In this document: positions 44,065 to 53,605 of the stretch, piece by piece
Position numbering within the stretch: the stretch's first letter is position 1
Layout: the number at the start of each line of letters is the position of its first letter
Assembly (NCBI GenBank): GCA_023715865.1
Contig: JAMBOW010000002.1
Location: forward strand, 825,948 to 889,947
Direction: 5' to 3'
Origin: Neobacillus mesonae
GTDB lineage: Bacteria; Bacillota; Bacilli; Paenibacillales; Paenibacillaceae
DNA: 64,000 bases
Made by a program: the position numbers and the translations under genes
Notes under the pieces: model-generated
The model's database searches: none
Told to the model about the DNA's origin: nothing
Seen by the model: only the letters and a program-made list of their open reading frames with translations

Positions 44065-44367
44065 CCCTTCACTTCCTTTACTCTATTTATTTAGACATAA
44101 ATTTAAGCAAATCTATTCTAGTATACTGTGATTTTCTGCATAAAAAAACTATTTGTATTCTACGATTGAACCTTAATATAACAGAAATCTAGAGCAGCTT
44201 TAACACTCTAAACCTTCTGTTTTCATCCCATAATCTATACTAAACGCTTAAAATTAAGTTCATGTCTTTAGTTACACAAGAATTTAATACTTAAACGAAA
44301 AAAGCCGCTAAATAAGCGGCTTAAAGTGGAATGTCTTCCCATTCTTATCAGTATACCATTATAAAGC
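44065..44367. other. 303-bp intergenic region with one terminator
   Basis: Holds the promoter region of the UPF0303 gene and, at 44297-44324, GCCGCT-AAATA-AGCGGC with T6 on the minus strand, a clear terminator for the SDR gene to the right. No gene is supported. Confidence 0.6.
44297..44324 (-). terminator. intrinsic terminator of the 44.4-kb SDR gene
   Basis: AAGCCGCTTATTTAGCGGCTT on the minus strand forms an 8-bp stem followed by TTTTCG. Confidence 0.85.
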
Positions 44368-45099
44368 TTATTGGGCTCCGAGACCCCCGTCTATCACAAA
44401 CTCAGAGCCGGTGGAATAACTGGATTCATCTGAAGCTAAATACAGTACGAGATTGGTTACTTCTTCCGGTTGTCCTACACGACGGATCGGGAAGCTTGCC
44501 TCCAACTCATCATTAATAAGGGCTTCTGTCATTGGGGTGCGGATAAAACCTGGATGAACAGAGTTAACTCTAATACCGTACTGGCCAAGTTCCAATGCTG
44601 CAGCCTTTGTCATGCCGCGGACTGCGAACTTAGATGCTGTATAAGCAATCTTTTTATAACTTCCAATGATGCCAGCAAGCGAAGAAATATTAACGATTGA
44701 GCCTCCTCCAGCTTTACGCATTGAAGGTACAACGTGACGCATGCCAAGAAATACGGAAAGCTGGTTCACATCAATAACCTTTTGATATTGTGTAACTGAA
44801 ACATCTTCTAAATCTGCCGGTGGAAGATCTATGCCAGCATTATTAATAAGGACATTAATAGGACCGAAAGATGATTCAGCCTTCTCAATTACTGTTTGCC
44901 AATCGTTTTCATTCGCCACATTGTGTGTTAAGAACAGACTATTGGGGCCGACTTCCGCTTGAAGCTTTTGTCCTTCCTCCTCCAAGATATCTGTAAACAC
45001 AACTTTCGCGCCTTCCTCAACGAATCTGCGCACATGAACCGCGCCCATTCCACGCGCTGCTCCTGTTATGACAACCACTTTTTCACTCAATCTAGACAT
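44368..45099 (-). CDS. SDR family oxidoreductase
   Basis: A 243-residue classical SDR: TGAARGMG cofactor loop, NNAGID, INISSLAG with catalytic Ser and YTASK with Tyr/Lys. FTDILEEEG after the second strand suggests NAD preference. C-terminal SYSTGSEFVIDGG is typical of 3-alpha(or 20-beta)-hydroxysteroid dehydrogenase/glucose 1-dehydrogenase-like members. ATG 45099 is 8 bases after GGAAGG; GTG 45108 is part of that site. It follows a close paralogue encoded 124 bases upstream on the same strand, so the pair may be an old tandem duplication and may be cotranscribed. Confidence 0.9.
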   Translation of the reverse strand: MSRLSEKVVVITGAARGMGAVHVRRFVEEGAKVVFTDILEEEGQKLQAEVGPNSLFLTHNVANENDWQTVIEKAESSFGPINVLINNAGIDLPPADLEDVSVTQYQKVIDVNQLSVFLGMRHVVPSMRKAGGGSIVNISSLAGIIGSYKKIAYTASKFAVRGMTKAAALELGQYGIRVNSVHPGFIRTPMTEALINDELEASFPIRRVGQPEEVTNLVLYLASDESSYSTGSEFVIDGGLGAQ

Positions 45100-45222
45100 A
45101 CTGCTCACCTTCCTATACTTAGTGTTAATTGTCCCTATTTCTGTTCAATCTAAAATTCCCGTTAGTTGAACACCTCAGTTAAGACAGAGATCAATGCATA
45201 AAAATTACCAGTCAGGCAGGTT

Positions 45223-45978
45223 TTACTGTACCCAAATCCCACCGTCAATGATTTGAGCAGTCCCAGTAATATAAGAAGAATCATCACTGGCTAAGAAAAG
45301 GACTAAGTTGGCAACATCTTCAGGTTGTCCAAGACGTTTTAGAGGAACCGCATTGACAACAGCTTGTTTGGCTTCTTCTGTTGTGAATGTGTCTCTTGTC
45401 ATTTGAGTATCAATACCTCCAGGATGAACTGAATTCACTCGAATTTTCTCAGGTCCTAGTTCAAGAGCTGCAGCACGAGTTATTGCTTCAACAGCACCTT
45501 TGCTTGCCGTATATGGGTTAAAACCACCTGCAGCAATAATACTAGCAAGTGATCCGATATTAATAATAGAACCAACACCTGCTTCCCTCATATAAGGAAC
45601 TACTGTCTTAATCCCTACAAATTGGCTCCATGCATTTATATCCATTGCTTTTTTCCAAATGTCATAAGTAACATCCATAAATGATTGCATAGACAGTATG
45701 CCAGCGTTATTAACAAGTACATTTATTTGACCAAATTTGCTAACGCCCTCTTCGGCAACTTTTTTCCAATCTTCTTCTGATGAAACATCATGTTGCAGGG
45801 CAATGGCACTTCCAGGAAACTCAATATTTATCTTTTGAACAACCTTAGTAACATTTTCGAATTGAATATCTGTAGCAATGACTTTCGCCCCTTCTTTAGC
45901 AAACAGATAAGCCTCACTTGCTCCTTGACCATTTCCTGCACCCGTAATTAAAGCTACTTTTCCAGTTAAACGACCCAT
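45223..45978 (-). CDS. SDR family oxidoreductase
   Basis: A 251-residue classical SDR starting MGRLTGKVALITGAG after GGAGG; a longer frame from 46008 lacks a ribosome binding site. Motifs: TGAGNGQG, NNAGIL, NIGSLASI and YTASK. The end SYITGTAQIIDGGIW parallels the neighbouring SDR (44.4 kb), with roughly half of the residues alike by eye. It is divergent from a TetR regulator; a 30-bp palindrome between them suggests it is the regulated gene. Confidence 0.9.
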   Translation of the reverse strand: MGRLTGKVALITGAGNGQGASEAYLFAKEGAKVIATDIQFENVTKVVQKINIEFPGSAIALQHDVSSEEDWKKVAEEGVSKFGQINVLVNNAGILSMQSFMDVTYDIWKKAMDINAWSQFVGIKTVVPYMREAGVGSIINIGSLASIIAAGGFNPYTASKGAVEAITRAAALELGPEKIRVNSVHPGGIDTQMTRDTFTTEEAKQAVVNAVPLKRLGQPEDVANLVLFLASDDSSYITGTAQIIDGGIWVQ

Positions 45979-46090
45979 TAAAATCCTCCTATTCTTATAT
46001 AAACCCATCTTTTTAGAAGATACAGTTTGTAAAAAGCGCTTACAAAATTATAATAAGACTAAGTAGTAACTCGTACAATAAGCAGCAAAA

Positions 46091-46120
46091 TCCAATATGT
46101 TGATGGATCAACACATTGGA
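46091..46120. promoter_or_regulatory. 30-bp palindromic operator between SDR and tetR
   Basis: TCCAAT-A-TGTTGAT-GG-ATCAACA-C-ATTGGA is palindromic over 30 bases except one symmetric pair. A half-copy, GTTGATCCAT, follows at 46127-46136. This is a strong candidate site for the TetR protein encoded at 46167. Confidence 0.75.
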
Positions 46121-46166
46121 TTTAGTTGTTGATCCATATAAACTTTAATGAACATAGGGGGATGAA

Positions 46167-46775
46167 ATGTTGACTATTTCAAATCGCCAAAAGAGAAAAC
46201 AGCAAATAACTATAGAGTCATTAAAAAATGCTTTGATTGATTTGATTTTGGAAAATAATGAAGTTGACTCCATCACAATTGGTGAGATATCTAATCGAGC
46301 TGATTTAAATCGCGGGACTTTTTATATTCATTACAAGGATAAAAATGAGCTTTTGGAGGATTTATACTATGATGCTATACATGGCCTTCAACAAGCTCTT
46401 CGAATACCCTATAAAAGTACTAATAAGGTGCTGTTGAACGGTGTTGTTCCTTCTACAAAACTTATCTTTAAACATATAGAAATGAATAAAAAGTTATTTA
46501 AGGCTTTGGATCTTATCAAAAAGAATCCGAATTTATATGAGCGCCTTGAGCAAATGTTTTGGAGCTTATTCACTACAGAGATTAAATTTGAACGAGAGCC
46601 TGCTTCAGGAGAAACCGAATACGAAATATTCCTTAGTTATCAAATTCATGCTTCTCTTGGTGTTATTAGGTTTTGGATTAATAAAGATTTTATTTACTCC
46701 GCTGATTTCATGTGCGAGCAGCTAACGTCATATTATTCACATAAAGTTACTGCAATGAATCTCAAAAAAAATTGA
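46167..46775 (+). CDS. TetR/AcrR family regulator
   Basis: This 202-residue regulator has an N-terminal HTH of the type RKQQITIESLKNALIDLILE, SITIGEISNRADLNRGTFYI and HYKDKNELLEDLY, common in the TetR_C_7-like group where the C-terminal half is poorly conserved. AGGGGGATGAA precedes ATG 46167. It is divergent from the SDR pair and flanks a 30-bp palindrome, so it probably represses the SDR genes and itself. Effector unknown. Confidence 0.9.
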   Translation: MLTISNRQKRKQQITIESLKNALIDLILENNEVDSITIGEISNRADLNRGTFYIHYKDKNELLEDLYYDAIHGLQQALRIPYKSTNKVLLNGVVPSTKLIFKHIEMNKKLFKALDLIKKNPNLYERLEQMFWSLFTTEIKFEREPASGETEYEIFLSYQIHASLGVIRFWINKDFIYSADFMCEQLTSYYSHKVTAMNLKKN

Positions 46776-46866
46776 GATGTCCTGCCTGTTAGCTTTATAA
46801 AGTAGCATAATAAATTAAATTGATTTAACTCAGAGATTGGATCTTATGCTATTAGCCCCTTCAACA

Positions 46867-46896
46867 CAAAAAAAGCCGCCATATTGGCGACTTTTA
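46867..46896 (-). terminator. terminator of the carbohydrate operon
   Basis: On the minus strand AGTCGCCA-ATA-TGGCGGCT followed by TTTTTTT, 60 bases past the last glycoside hydrolase stop. Confidence 0.85.
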
Positions 46897-46955
46897 ATGG
46901 GTGCAAGAATTTCAATACATCACAGGCAAAGAATCATTTTTTAAAAATAGGCTCT

Positions 46956-47897
46956 TTACCGTTCAAAAGAAATGGTGTTTGAATTTTTATCCAAAATTAC
47001 TATGGAATAATCATTCAGTATCGGAATATCCCCGCTAAATTCAATGGGCAGCATGACATAACTGGATTGAAAATAATCCGAAGCATTCCAGCGATCTGAA
47101 AAGTATAGGTACTCCTGCTCTGATCGCTTCAGTACAAATGCCGGCTGTGTTCGGTACGTCGTGTCATCGCCGAAATCGCTGAGCATTCCCCATGAGCCAT
47201 CGATAGTATTGGCTACCGAGTATTTTCCTTGATTTGGATCCCAACCGGTGCAGAAGGAGGTCAGCATGTAGTACTTCCCATTCCGTTTGAAGATGGCCGG
47301 CGCTTCTCGATATTCTCCCTGCCACAGCTTCCCTACAAGACATTCAACATTCAGATAATCTTCCTGCAGCCGATATACGTGAAGATCCGCATTGTTTCTA
47401 GCAGCCGAAATAAAATAAGCAGTCCCGTCATCATCTTGAAAGAGTGTGCAGTCACGTGACATATAACCGTAAGGATTAAAGCTACCATGATATACGAAGT
47501 GACTGTCAGGAGAATCGGAAGTGGCAATGGCACAGGCAGCGGCATTATAATTATTCCCGTTCTCGTAGTGGACCCACAAAACAAATTTTCTAGTCAACGC
47601 ATTGTAGAGCACCTTGGGCCGTTCCAGATTCACTTTACCGCCATTGTCGTTGATAAGATTTAAGTCGCTCCGAACTCTAATGGGTGCAGCGGGCGTAGAG
47701 GTCGTAATGATATGGTTCCGGAACTCCCAATGAAATAGATCCTTAGATCGGTAACAGCTGACATAAATATTGTCCCTGCGGTCTTCGCCATACCAGTAAT
47801 AAAAATCTTCATAAAATATGATGTGTCCACCGTGTGCATGAATGGGCTGACCATTTACATCCTCCCAAATATGACCATTAATTAGTTTATGCTTCAT
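46956..47897 (-). CDS. glycoside hydrolase family 43-like protein, intracellular
   Basis: A 313-residue five-bladed propeller enzyme without signal peptide. It starts MKHKLINGHIWEDVNGQPIH after GAGAGG; the longer frame from 47972 overlaps the upstream gene without a ribosome binding site. HAHGGHIIFYEDFYYWYGED, LERPKVLYNALTRKFVLWVH, FQDDDGTAYFISAARNNADL and REAPAIFKRNGKYYML correspond to the conserved blades of the GH43 group that includes exo-beta-1,3-galactanases, with candidate acids in DDDG and REAP. It is the last gene of the operon and probably trims oligosaccharides after import. The galactan substrate is inference. Confidence 0.85.
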   Translation of the reverse strand: MKHKLINGHIWEDVNGQPIHAHGGHIIFYEDFYYWYGEDRRDNIYVSCYRSKDLFHWEFRNHIITTSTPAAPIRVRSDLNLINDNGGKVNLERPKVLYNALTRKFVLWVHYENGNNYNAAACAIATSDSPDSHFVYHGSFNPYGYMSRDCTLFQDDDGTAYFISAARNNADLHVYRLQEDYLNVECLVGKLWQGEYREAPAIFKRNGKYYMLTSFCTGWDPNQGKYSVANTIDGSWGMLSDFGDDTTYRTQPAFVLKRSEQEYLYFSDRWNASDYFQSSYVMLPIEFSGDIPILNDYSIVILDKNSNTISFER

Positions 47898-47949
47898 ACA
47901 TTTACCTCTCTTTTTCATGAAATAAATGGGTCCAATAACTATGAGAAGA

Positions 47950-49671
47950 TTAACTGGTTGGCTCGGATCCAAATACCTTTACTTCCCAGAGTCTCGGGGT
48001 ATACCAGTTATTTGGGTTATTATGAAGCTTCGCATTGATCATATTAATTCTTACATACCTAGCCACACTTGAGAAACTATCCGATGTGAAGCCGTAAGAT
48101 GTATTATCGGTTTTATCCAGAGCCACGCTCCAATTTACATTATCTGTGCTGGTCTCAATTTTATATTGATAAAATCCTTCAGATCCTTTTTGCATCCACC
48201 AGGAAATTTGGACATTGTTGATTTGTTGAATAGAGCCAAGGTCTACCATCCACCAATGAGGCCAAGAACTGCTTACTGCCGTCCATTCCGTTTGATAGCT
48301 GCCATCATTGGCGTAACTCGCCGGTTTCGTTCCTACAGCAGTTTGAGCTGTTGCGTTTTTACCTTGTGACAGCAGTTTTCCGTTCTGCACGGGAATGACA
48401 ACATCGTTGTTAACATCGTACATAACTTGATCGAAATAATCATAAAATGCGTAACCATTGGAGAACCAAACGGGAAGTAATCGTTCCTCGGTTGTCCCGT
48501 TTTGCGTTCCTGCCCAGCCGAACATCCAGCGGTAAGCAACCATAACTACATTATTGCCGGTACTTGGCGTTACCCGCATAACCGAACCCGACTGAGCCGA
48601 AAAGGTTGAAGTGTTGCCGATCGTTCGTAATTCAGACCATTCGCCATCAATACGTGTTGATGAGGAATACATCGGTATACTCGGGTACCATCCGGCAGCC
48701 TGGGAGGAAAACAAATAATAAATGTCATCCTTTTTGATCATCTTGGGCAGTTCCCTATGTTGACTACTATAAATAACAGAAACTTGATTATCCACATCCA
48801 GCCAGTCGGAGGTCAACTGATACAAAATGGTGTCCGAATTGTTATTAGCCGTTGAAATCAAATACGCCAAACCATCATCATCTTTGAAAATGGAGATGTC
48901 CCGAGACTCATTTCCTTCCGGTCGAAAGCTTTTATGAAATGTAAAGCTTTGCCCTGGTGTGGCTGACGCAACCGAAACTCTAGCCAGCGTGTAATCTGTG
49001 CTGTTCTCGTAGTGAGCCCAAAATACAAATTTATTTGTGGGAGCGTGATATAGGATATTGATTCCCTCAAATTTACAATCGGCCAGATCAGGATGATCTG
49101 TGTAGGAAAGGACGACCTTGTCATTACCGTAAGTAATATCATCGGTGGAAGTCTGCTGAACAATTTGACCAAATCCGCCTGATGTTTTATTAACGAAATT
49201 AAACCTATAGTAGGTATCTCCTACTTTAAGTTCATTTGGGAGGCTTAAGGTTGATTTCATTGTATTATCAAAAGTGGTGAGGTTTTCTGGGAGGGTGTAA
49301 GGAGTATATTCTGGCGAGATGGCAGAGGCTAATAATGAATCGCCGCCATAAGCTTTCACTTGATACCTGTACGAGCTGCCTATGCTGAGGTCATAATCAT
49401 CCGTCGTTGTCCCGGTTGTTAAGGTCTGCAATATATGAAAGGATTCGTTGTCCTGGGATCTATACAGCTCATATTCGGTCGCTCCCGTAACAGGCGCCCA
49501 ATGTATTTTGGCATTGGATACTTCTGTTTCGTTCTTCAGCAGGAACAGCGTTGCAGCAATACTCGTCTTCTCGCTAGCCGCAGCTTGAACAGTTGTAACA
49601 GCGGAGGAAAAATGAACACCTAACATAAAAAATATAATGAAGATTATGATCCATTGCTTACCCTTTCTCAC
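47950..49671 (-). CDS. secreted GH43-like enzyme with FN3-like and discoidin-type modules
   Basis: A 573-residue secreted protein. Signal peptide residues 1-31 (cleavage after VQAA), an FN3-like domain (about 36-125: HWAPVTGATEYELYRSQD), a GH43-type propeller (about 130-420: LADCKFEGINILYHAPTNKF, FKDDDGLAYLISTANNNSDT, RELPKMIKKDDIYYLF) and a C-terminal F5/8 type C carbohydrate-binding module (about 430-570: GSYQTEWTAVSSSWPHWWMV, DLGSIQQINNVQISW). Catalytic blades parallel those of the intracellular homologue downstream. GTG 49671 follows AAAGGAG by ten bases. It likely attacks the polymer outside the cell. Confidence 0.88.
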   Translation of the reverse strand: MRKGKQWIIIFIIFFMLGVHFSSAVTTVQAAASEKTSIAATLFLLKNETEVSNAKIHWAPVTGATEYELYRSQDNESFHILQTLTTGTTTDDYDLSIGSSYRYQVKAYGGDSLLASAISPEYTPYTLPENLTTFDNTMKSTLSLPNELKVGDTYYRFNFVNKTSGGFGQIVQQTSTDDITYGNDKVVLSYTDHPDLADCKFEGINILYHAPTNKFVFWAHYENSTDYTLARVSVASATPGQSFTFHKSFRPEGNESRDISIFKDDDGLAYLISTANNNSDTILYQLTSDWLDVDNQVSVIYSSQHRELPKMIKKDDIYYLFSSQAAGWYPSIPMYSSSTRIDGEWSELRTIGNTSTFSAQSGSVMRVTPSTGNNVVMVAYRWMFGWAGTQNGTTEERLLPVWFSNGYAFYDYFDQVMYDVNNDVVIPVQNGKLLSQGKNATAQTAVGTKPASYANDGSYQTEWTAVSSSWPHWWMVDLGSIQQINNVQISWWMQKGSEGFYQYKIETSTDNVNWSVALDKTDNTSYGFTSDSFSSVARYVRINMINAKLHNNPNNWYTPRLWEVKVFGSEPTS

Positions 49672-49779
49672 GTTTCATCATCTCCTTTTTAAAATCATTG
49701 AGCTGCTCTTTTTAATTTCATTCAGAAAAACAAAGAAGTCTGCCCTCATTTCCAATCAGCTTGCGCTCTACTCATCCAA

Positions 49780-51777
49780 TTAAAAACCCGTCTTTGGAAT
49801 TTCCGATGGCATACTAGAATAAGGAGCCGACCTTCCGACCCGCACTTCGTAAATCCGCTTATGCGCTATAGCCATGGATTCAACGAATGAGACGTAAGGA
49901 CGATGGCATCCATCCACAAGTCCGATTTGATAGTTTTCTCCGTCAAACCGTCCCAGTACGGGTTGGTCATTCAGTTGAAAATAATGGACTCCAATAACTT
50001 GAGGCAGGCTCGCAGACTGTTCGACATAGTAGCGATAAGCTTCTCCGCGTTCCTGTTGTGTAGCAGCTGCACGGATACCGTAGGCCGGTAAACCAGCGTC
50101 CGCTGCGCCGAAGTGAAACTCGCCGATCATTACAGGCATGCCGAGCTTTCCGGAGATGGCTTCAATTTGCGCCGCATCCGGGGCCATCTGATAACAATTT
50201 AAAGAGAATACATCAAAGCATTCGCAGCCCTCCAGCAAGTCATCACTCCCTACCCAAGCATACCTCATGCCTAGGTTAAGATGATGGGGATCTGCTAGCT
50301 TACAGAAATTAGCCGGGAGTTCAGTATATCGCCGGATGAGCTTTCGGTTAAAACACCGGTAATCCTCTTCGCGGGCCATGTTGAAGGCTAACTGCAGCTG
50401 TGGTTCATACAAATCATCAAAGCTGGTATAATCACTATCCCAAGCGGTGTTCCAGCTTTCAACCGAACTATATTTCACCTTTAATTCATTGATGAACTTC
50501 TTTTTACTGGCAAAGCTCACCGGCGATTGCAGCATTTGCTGTGTCAAATTCAGACGATCGACAAACGCCCAATGCGGCTCATTGCGCATAAAATATCCTA
50601 TCAAACGTCGGTCTTCCCGCAGCGGCACAAGCTGCTCAGCAAACTCTTTGGCGCTGCGTTCATATTCGGGGCTAAACACATCGGGAAAATCGCGGAAGAT
50701 CGTCTGCTCTGTCGTCGGAAAATGAGACATTTGCAGTACGTACGGCAAATGTGAATGATGAATAAAGTCAGAGGCGGACCAATTGCCGATCGTATTGAAG
50801 CCCCATTTTTGCAGCCGCCGCTCCGTCAATTCCTGCCAAGCTTTGTGCCAGTCGGCTCCGTAGACACGGTTTAAATTTGCAATCTGAAAGCTGTACTCTT
50901 TTCCTCCCGCCGACCATGCGTCTCGAAAGGGGCCGTTCTTATCAGGAAGCAGCGGAAGCAGATGCTCCATCCCCTCAAGACGTGTAAAAACAGCGGGTTG
51001 AACGCAATTGATCCCAGCGCTGAATAATGCATATCCATCCGGATCGACAAACCACCATTTCCCATCACCTTGCTGTTCAGTACGGAAAAAGCCGGAAGAC
51101 GGAAATTTCAAGTGTTTCCAACCACCGTAGCGACCAAAATCAGGCTCATCAAAGCAGATACTTGCCGGTGTGTTCATTTCCCGATGCAGCGAGACTGCCA
51201 TATCTTCAGCGCTTTCCGTTTTTCCCTTCCACTGTCTACGTAACATTTGTCCAAGGTCATCTACATATGGAGTACTATCGTAATCAAATATTGGTTCACT
51301 ACGGGTAAAGGACAAGCCTGTAATATGCAAAGAACGGTCTTTAGTAGAGCTAGTGGTTCCGAGCGATATGAAGTCAAGGCAGTTACGGTCAACAAAAGCA
51401 TCCCCTCGAATGACCGATTGCAGCACGCCCGGATAACGATCCAGAAAAAGCTTTTCACCGTTCAGACAGGCTAGTGGTATGCAAAGCTTCGTTTTCACAT
51501 GTGGCAGCAAACCGAAGTGAAACGTGAGGGAACGCCCCTCTTGATCGCAGAAGGTGAACAGTAGAACAAGCACGTCATGAGATTCGTGATAGACGCTCGC
51601 AGTCAAATAATGATGCTCCCACCAAATGGAAGCAGGCAGAAGATCTGCCTCCATTCGCACACTGCCGCCTTGCGGTGCCGTTCGTATCCGGAAGCCGGTG
51701 GAGCCAAGTCGGTCAATACAGGTCTTTGCATCAGCAGGCTGCAGTAATTCCGTCGATACAGCAAAGATATCGCCCAT
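49780..51777 (-). CDS. clan GH-A glycoside hydrolase (GH50 agarase-like)
   Basis: A 665-residue protein without signal peptide. Residues 1-190 form a beta-sandwich-like N-terminal domain; the TIM barrel follows, beginning GKWWFVDPDGYALFSAGINC, a pattern known from GH50 beta-agarases and relatives. Candidate acid/base Glu lies in FMRNEPHWAF (about residue 390) and the nucleophile Glu in PVMIGEFHFGA (about 560), the N-E/E pair expected for clan GH-A. The C-terminal PQVIGVHYFQLNDQP completes the barrel. With two GH43 galactanase-like enzymes and an ABC importer in the same operon, a galactan-type substrate is plausible but unproven. Confidence 0.82.
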   Translation of the reverse strand: MGDIFAVSTELLQPADAKTCIDRLGSTGFRIRTAPQGGSVRMEADLLPASIWWEHHYLTASVYHESHDVLVLLFTFCDQEGRSLTFHFGLLPHVKTKLCIPLACLNGEKLFLDRYPGVLQSVIRGDAFVDRNCLDFISLGTTSSTKDRSLHITGLSFTRSEPIFDYDSTPYVDDLGQMLRRQWKGKTESAEDMAVSLHREMNTPASICFDEPDFGRYGGWKHLKFPSSGFFRTEQQGDGKWWFVDPDGYALFSAGINCVQPAVFTRLEGMEHLLPLLPDKNGPFRDAWSAGGKEYSFQIANLNRVYGADWHKAWQELTERRLQKWGFNTIGNWSASDFIHHSHLPYVLQMSHFPTTEQTIFRDFPDVFSPEYERSAKEFAEQLVPLREDRRLIGYFMRNEPHWAFVDRLNLTQQMLQSPVSFASKKKFINELKVKYSSVESWNTAWDSDYTSFDDLYEPQLQLAFNMAREEDYRCFNRKLIRRYTELPANFCKLADPHHLNLGMRYAWVGSDDLLEGCECFDVFSLNCYQMAPDAAQIEAISGKLGMPVMIGEFHFGAADAGLPAYGIRAAATQQERGEAYRYYVEQSASLPQVIGVHYFQLNDQPVLGRFDGENYQIGLVDGCHRPYVSFVESMAIAHKRIYEVRVGRSAPYSSMPSEIPKTGF

Positions 51778-51810
51778 GCCACTCCCCTCTTTTCTATAGA
51801 TTATGATGAA

Positions 51811-51843
51811 AGGACAACCTTCCTTTTGCCAGAAGGTTGTCCT
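51811..51843 (-). terminator. intercistronic hairpin after the binding-protein gene
   Basis: AGGACAACCTTC and GAAGGTTGTCCT form a perfect 12-bp stem with a nine-base loop, followed on the minus strand by TTTCATCA. Placed between the binding-protein stop and the hydrolase start, it may partially terminate or protect the upstream mRNA so that binding protein is made in excess. Confidence 0.6.
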
Positions 51844-51860
51844 GAGCTATACGACAGGGA

Positions 51861-53546
51861 TTATTTCAACCCCATCAAGGTCATGACATCTGTCTCGCTG
51901 GCTTGACCGTACCAATCGTTGACTTCTTTGATAACTTCGTTTCCACCTTTTTCGTGCCACTGCTTAACAAAGGTATCAAACGCTTCAACCGGCTCATTGC
52001 CATAAATGATTTTGGTGAACGTTTCTTGCTCCATAGTAGTAAGCTGCTCCCACACATTTTGCATGGTTGGGGTAGGCGGGCCGTTAAATGCACTCGGTAG
52101 CAAGACCTCAGCGTTTTCATAAGAAATCCGATATCCATCTTTGCTCGTTTGGTCCATCGATTCACTCCTAATCAAGACGCCCGTGTTAGGCTCGGCACCG
52201 TTCGCAAGATCGTAGTATGATTTGCCGGGGCCGTCGACGCTAGGTGTATTTTTAGTAAAAGCCATTTTCCCAACGCCTTGGACTGCTTCCAAAGGTGTAT
52301 TAAATTTCTGCGGATCAAAGGTCACTTCCCCGTTGACAATATCGTAGTCATATCCCTGAGCGTACCCATATTTAAAGTCTCCCGTGCCGAACGCCGCATC
52401 GTACAATTTATCGTAGTACAGGAAAAATGCCTCCATGTTGTTAAAATCCTTGTTGAACATGAACACTCCGTCATTAAGCTGGGCGTTCTGATACGTCTTA
52501 TCGCCGTTCACGCCTTGAATGGTCGGATAAGCACTAATTAATGCGCCCTGCACATTTTTCTCCACGTCCTTTACACTGCCGTAAAGCCAAGGGCGGCCTA
52601 TGATAATACCTGCCTTCCCTTCGGTAAAGTCTGATAGAGCGTCCCAGGCGCCCTGGGTCGCCAATTCTTTGTTCAAATACCCTTTTGCATACCAATCGCG
52701 GAGCTTAGCGAGCGCTTCTCTGTTGCCCTCAGCCAAAGAACCGTAGGTTAGCTTCCCGTTGTCGTTGTACCATTGTCTAGGAAGGTGCTTGCCCGTGTAG
52801 GCACTGAAGATCATGACTGGATCGCTGACCCAGCCTGTGTTATAGGAATCCTTTCCAGAAAACGTAAAACCGTAAGTGTCTGGCTTGCCGTTCCCATCCG
52901 GATCCTCATTAGTAAACGCCGCTATGACTTGCTCAAACTCCTCTATCGTCGTCGGCGCTTCAAGCTGCAATTTATCCAGCCAATCCTGCCGGATCAGCAT
53001 CACTTCGCCTTCCGTCAAATTGGGTGTGATCGCCATTCCGTACACCTTGCCATCTCTGACTACCGGGTTGAAGGTAGACGGGTATTCTTTGTAAATCTCT
53101 TTAATCCGGTCTGGCATGTAGGTTGCAATATCCTCCGTAATCTCCTTGACCCGTCCTGAATCAATTAAATCATTGACCAGCATGGTGTCGTAAACCGGCA
53201 GAACGTCCGGCAGCTTTTCAGACCCCGTCAGTGCCAGTCGCAGCTTGGTATTGTATTGGGAAGCGTCACCGCCCAGCAGGGTGGTTTCAATCTTAATGCC
53301 CAAATTCTCTTCGCCCCAACGGGTTAACACATTATCGTTCAGGCTTTCTCCATTTAGGTATTTGCCGGCGTTTTCATCCTGCTGCTTCGCAATCGTGATT
53401 GTCATTGGCGGATCGTATTTGCCGTCCTTCAGCAACGATTGTTGCGTCGTACCGGAGTCACTTTCTCCTCCGCTGCAGCCTGCCACAAGACTAGCCGTCA
53501 ACATAATCGTACTTACCTTTTTCCATAAAGCGCTTGTTCTCTTCAT
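51861..53546 (-). CDS. sugar ABC transporter substrate-binding lipoprotein
   Basis: A 561-residue lipoprotein: signal MKRTSALWKKVSTIMLTASL with lipobox VAGC (Cys24), then a large family-1 binding protein with the DPPMTITIAKQQDENAG opening and QYNTKLRLALTGSEKLPDVL. Its length and EPNTGVLIRSESMDQTSKDG region match the LplA/YtcQ group found in Paenibacillus next to YesM/YesN systems. ATG 53546 is preceded by GGGGGCACGGGTGAT; the longer frame from 53585 has no good site. It delivers oligosaccharides to the two permeases encoded upstream. No ATPase is in the operon, so a shared MsmX-type ATPase is expected. Confidence 0.92.
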   Translation of the reverse strand: MKRTSALWKKVSTIMLTASLVAGCSGGESDSGTTQQSLLKDGKYDPPMTITIAKQQDENAGKYLNGESLNDNVLTRWGEENLGIKIETTLLGGDASQYNTKLRLALTGSEKLPDVLPVYDTMLVNDLIDSGRVKEITEDIATYMPDRIKEIYKEYPSTFNPVVRDGKVYGMAITPNLTEGEVMLIRQDWLDKLQLEAPTTIEEFEQVIAAFTNEDPDGNGKPDTYGFTFSGKDSYNTGWVSDPVMIFSAYTGKHLPRQWYNDNGKLTYGSLAEGNREALAKLRDWYAKGYLNKELATQGAWDALSDFTEGKAGIIIGRPWLYGSVKDVEKNVQGALISAYPTIQGVNGDKTYQNAQLNDGVFMFNKDFNNMEAFFLYYDKLYDAAFGTGDFKYGYAQGYDYDIVNGEVTFDPQKFNTPLEAVQGVGKMAFTKNTPSVDGPGKSYYDLANGAEPNTGVLIRSESMDQTSKDGYRISYENAEVLLPSAFNGPPTPTMQNVWEQLTTMEQETFTKIIYGNEPVEAFDTFVKQWHEKGGNEVIKEVNDWYGQASETDVMTLMGLK

Positions 53547-53605
53547 ATCACCCGTGCCCCCTTTGTTTTTTGCTGCTTCTATCAATTCCGCGGTTTTCTT
53601 TGCGG

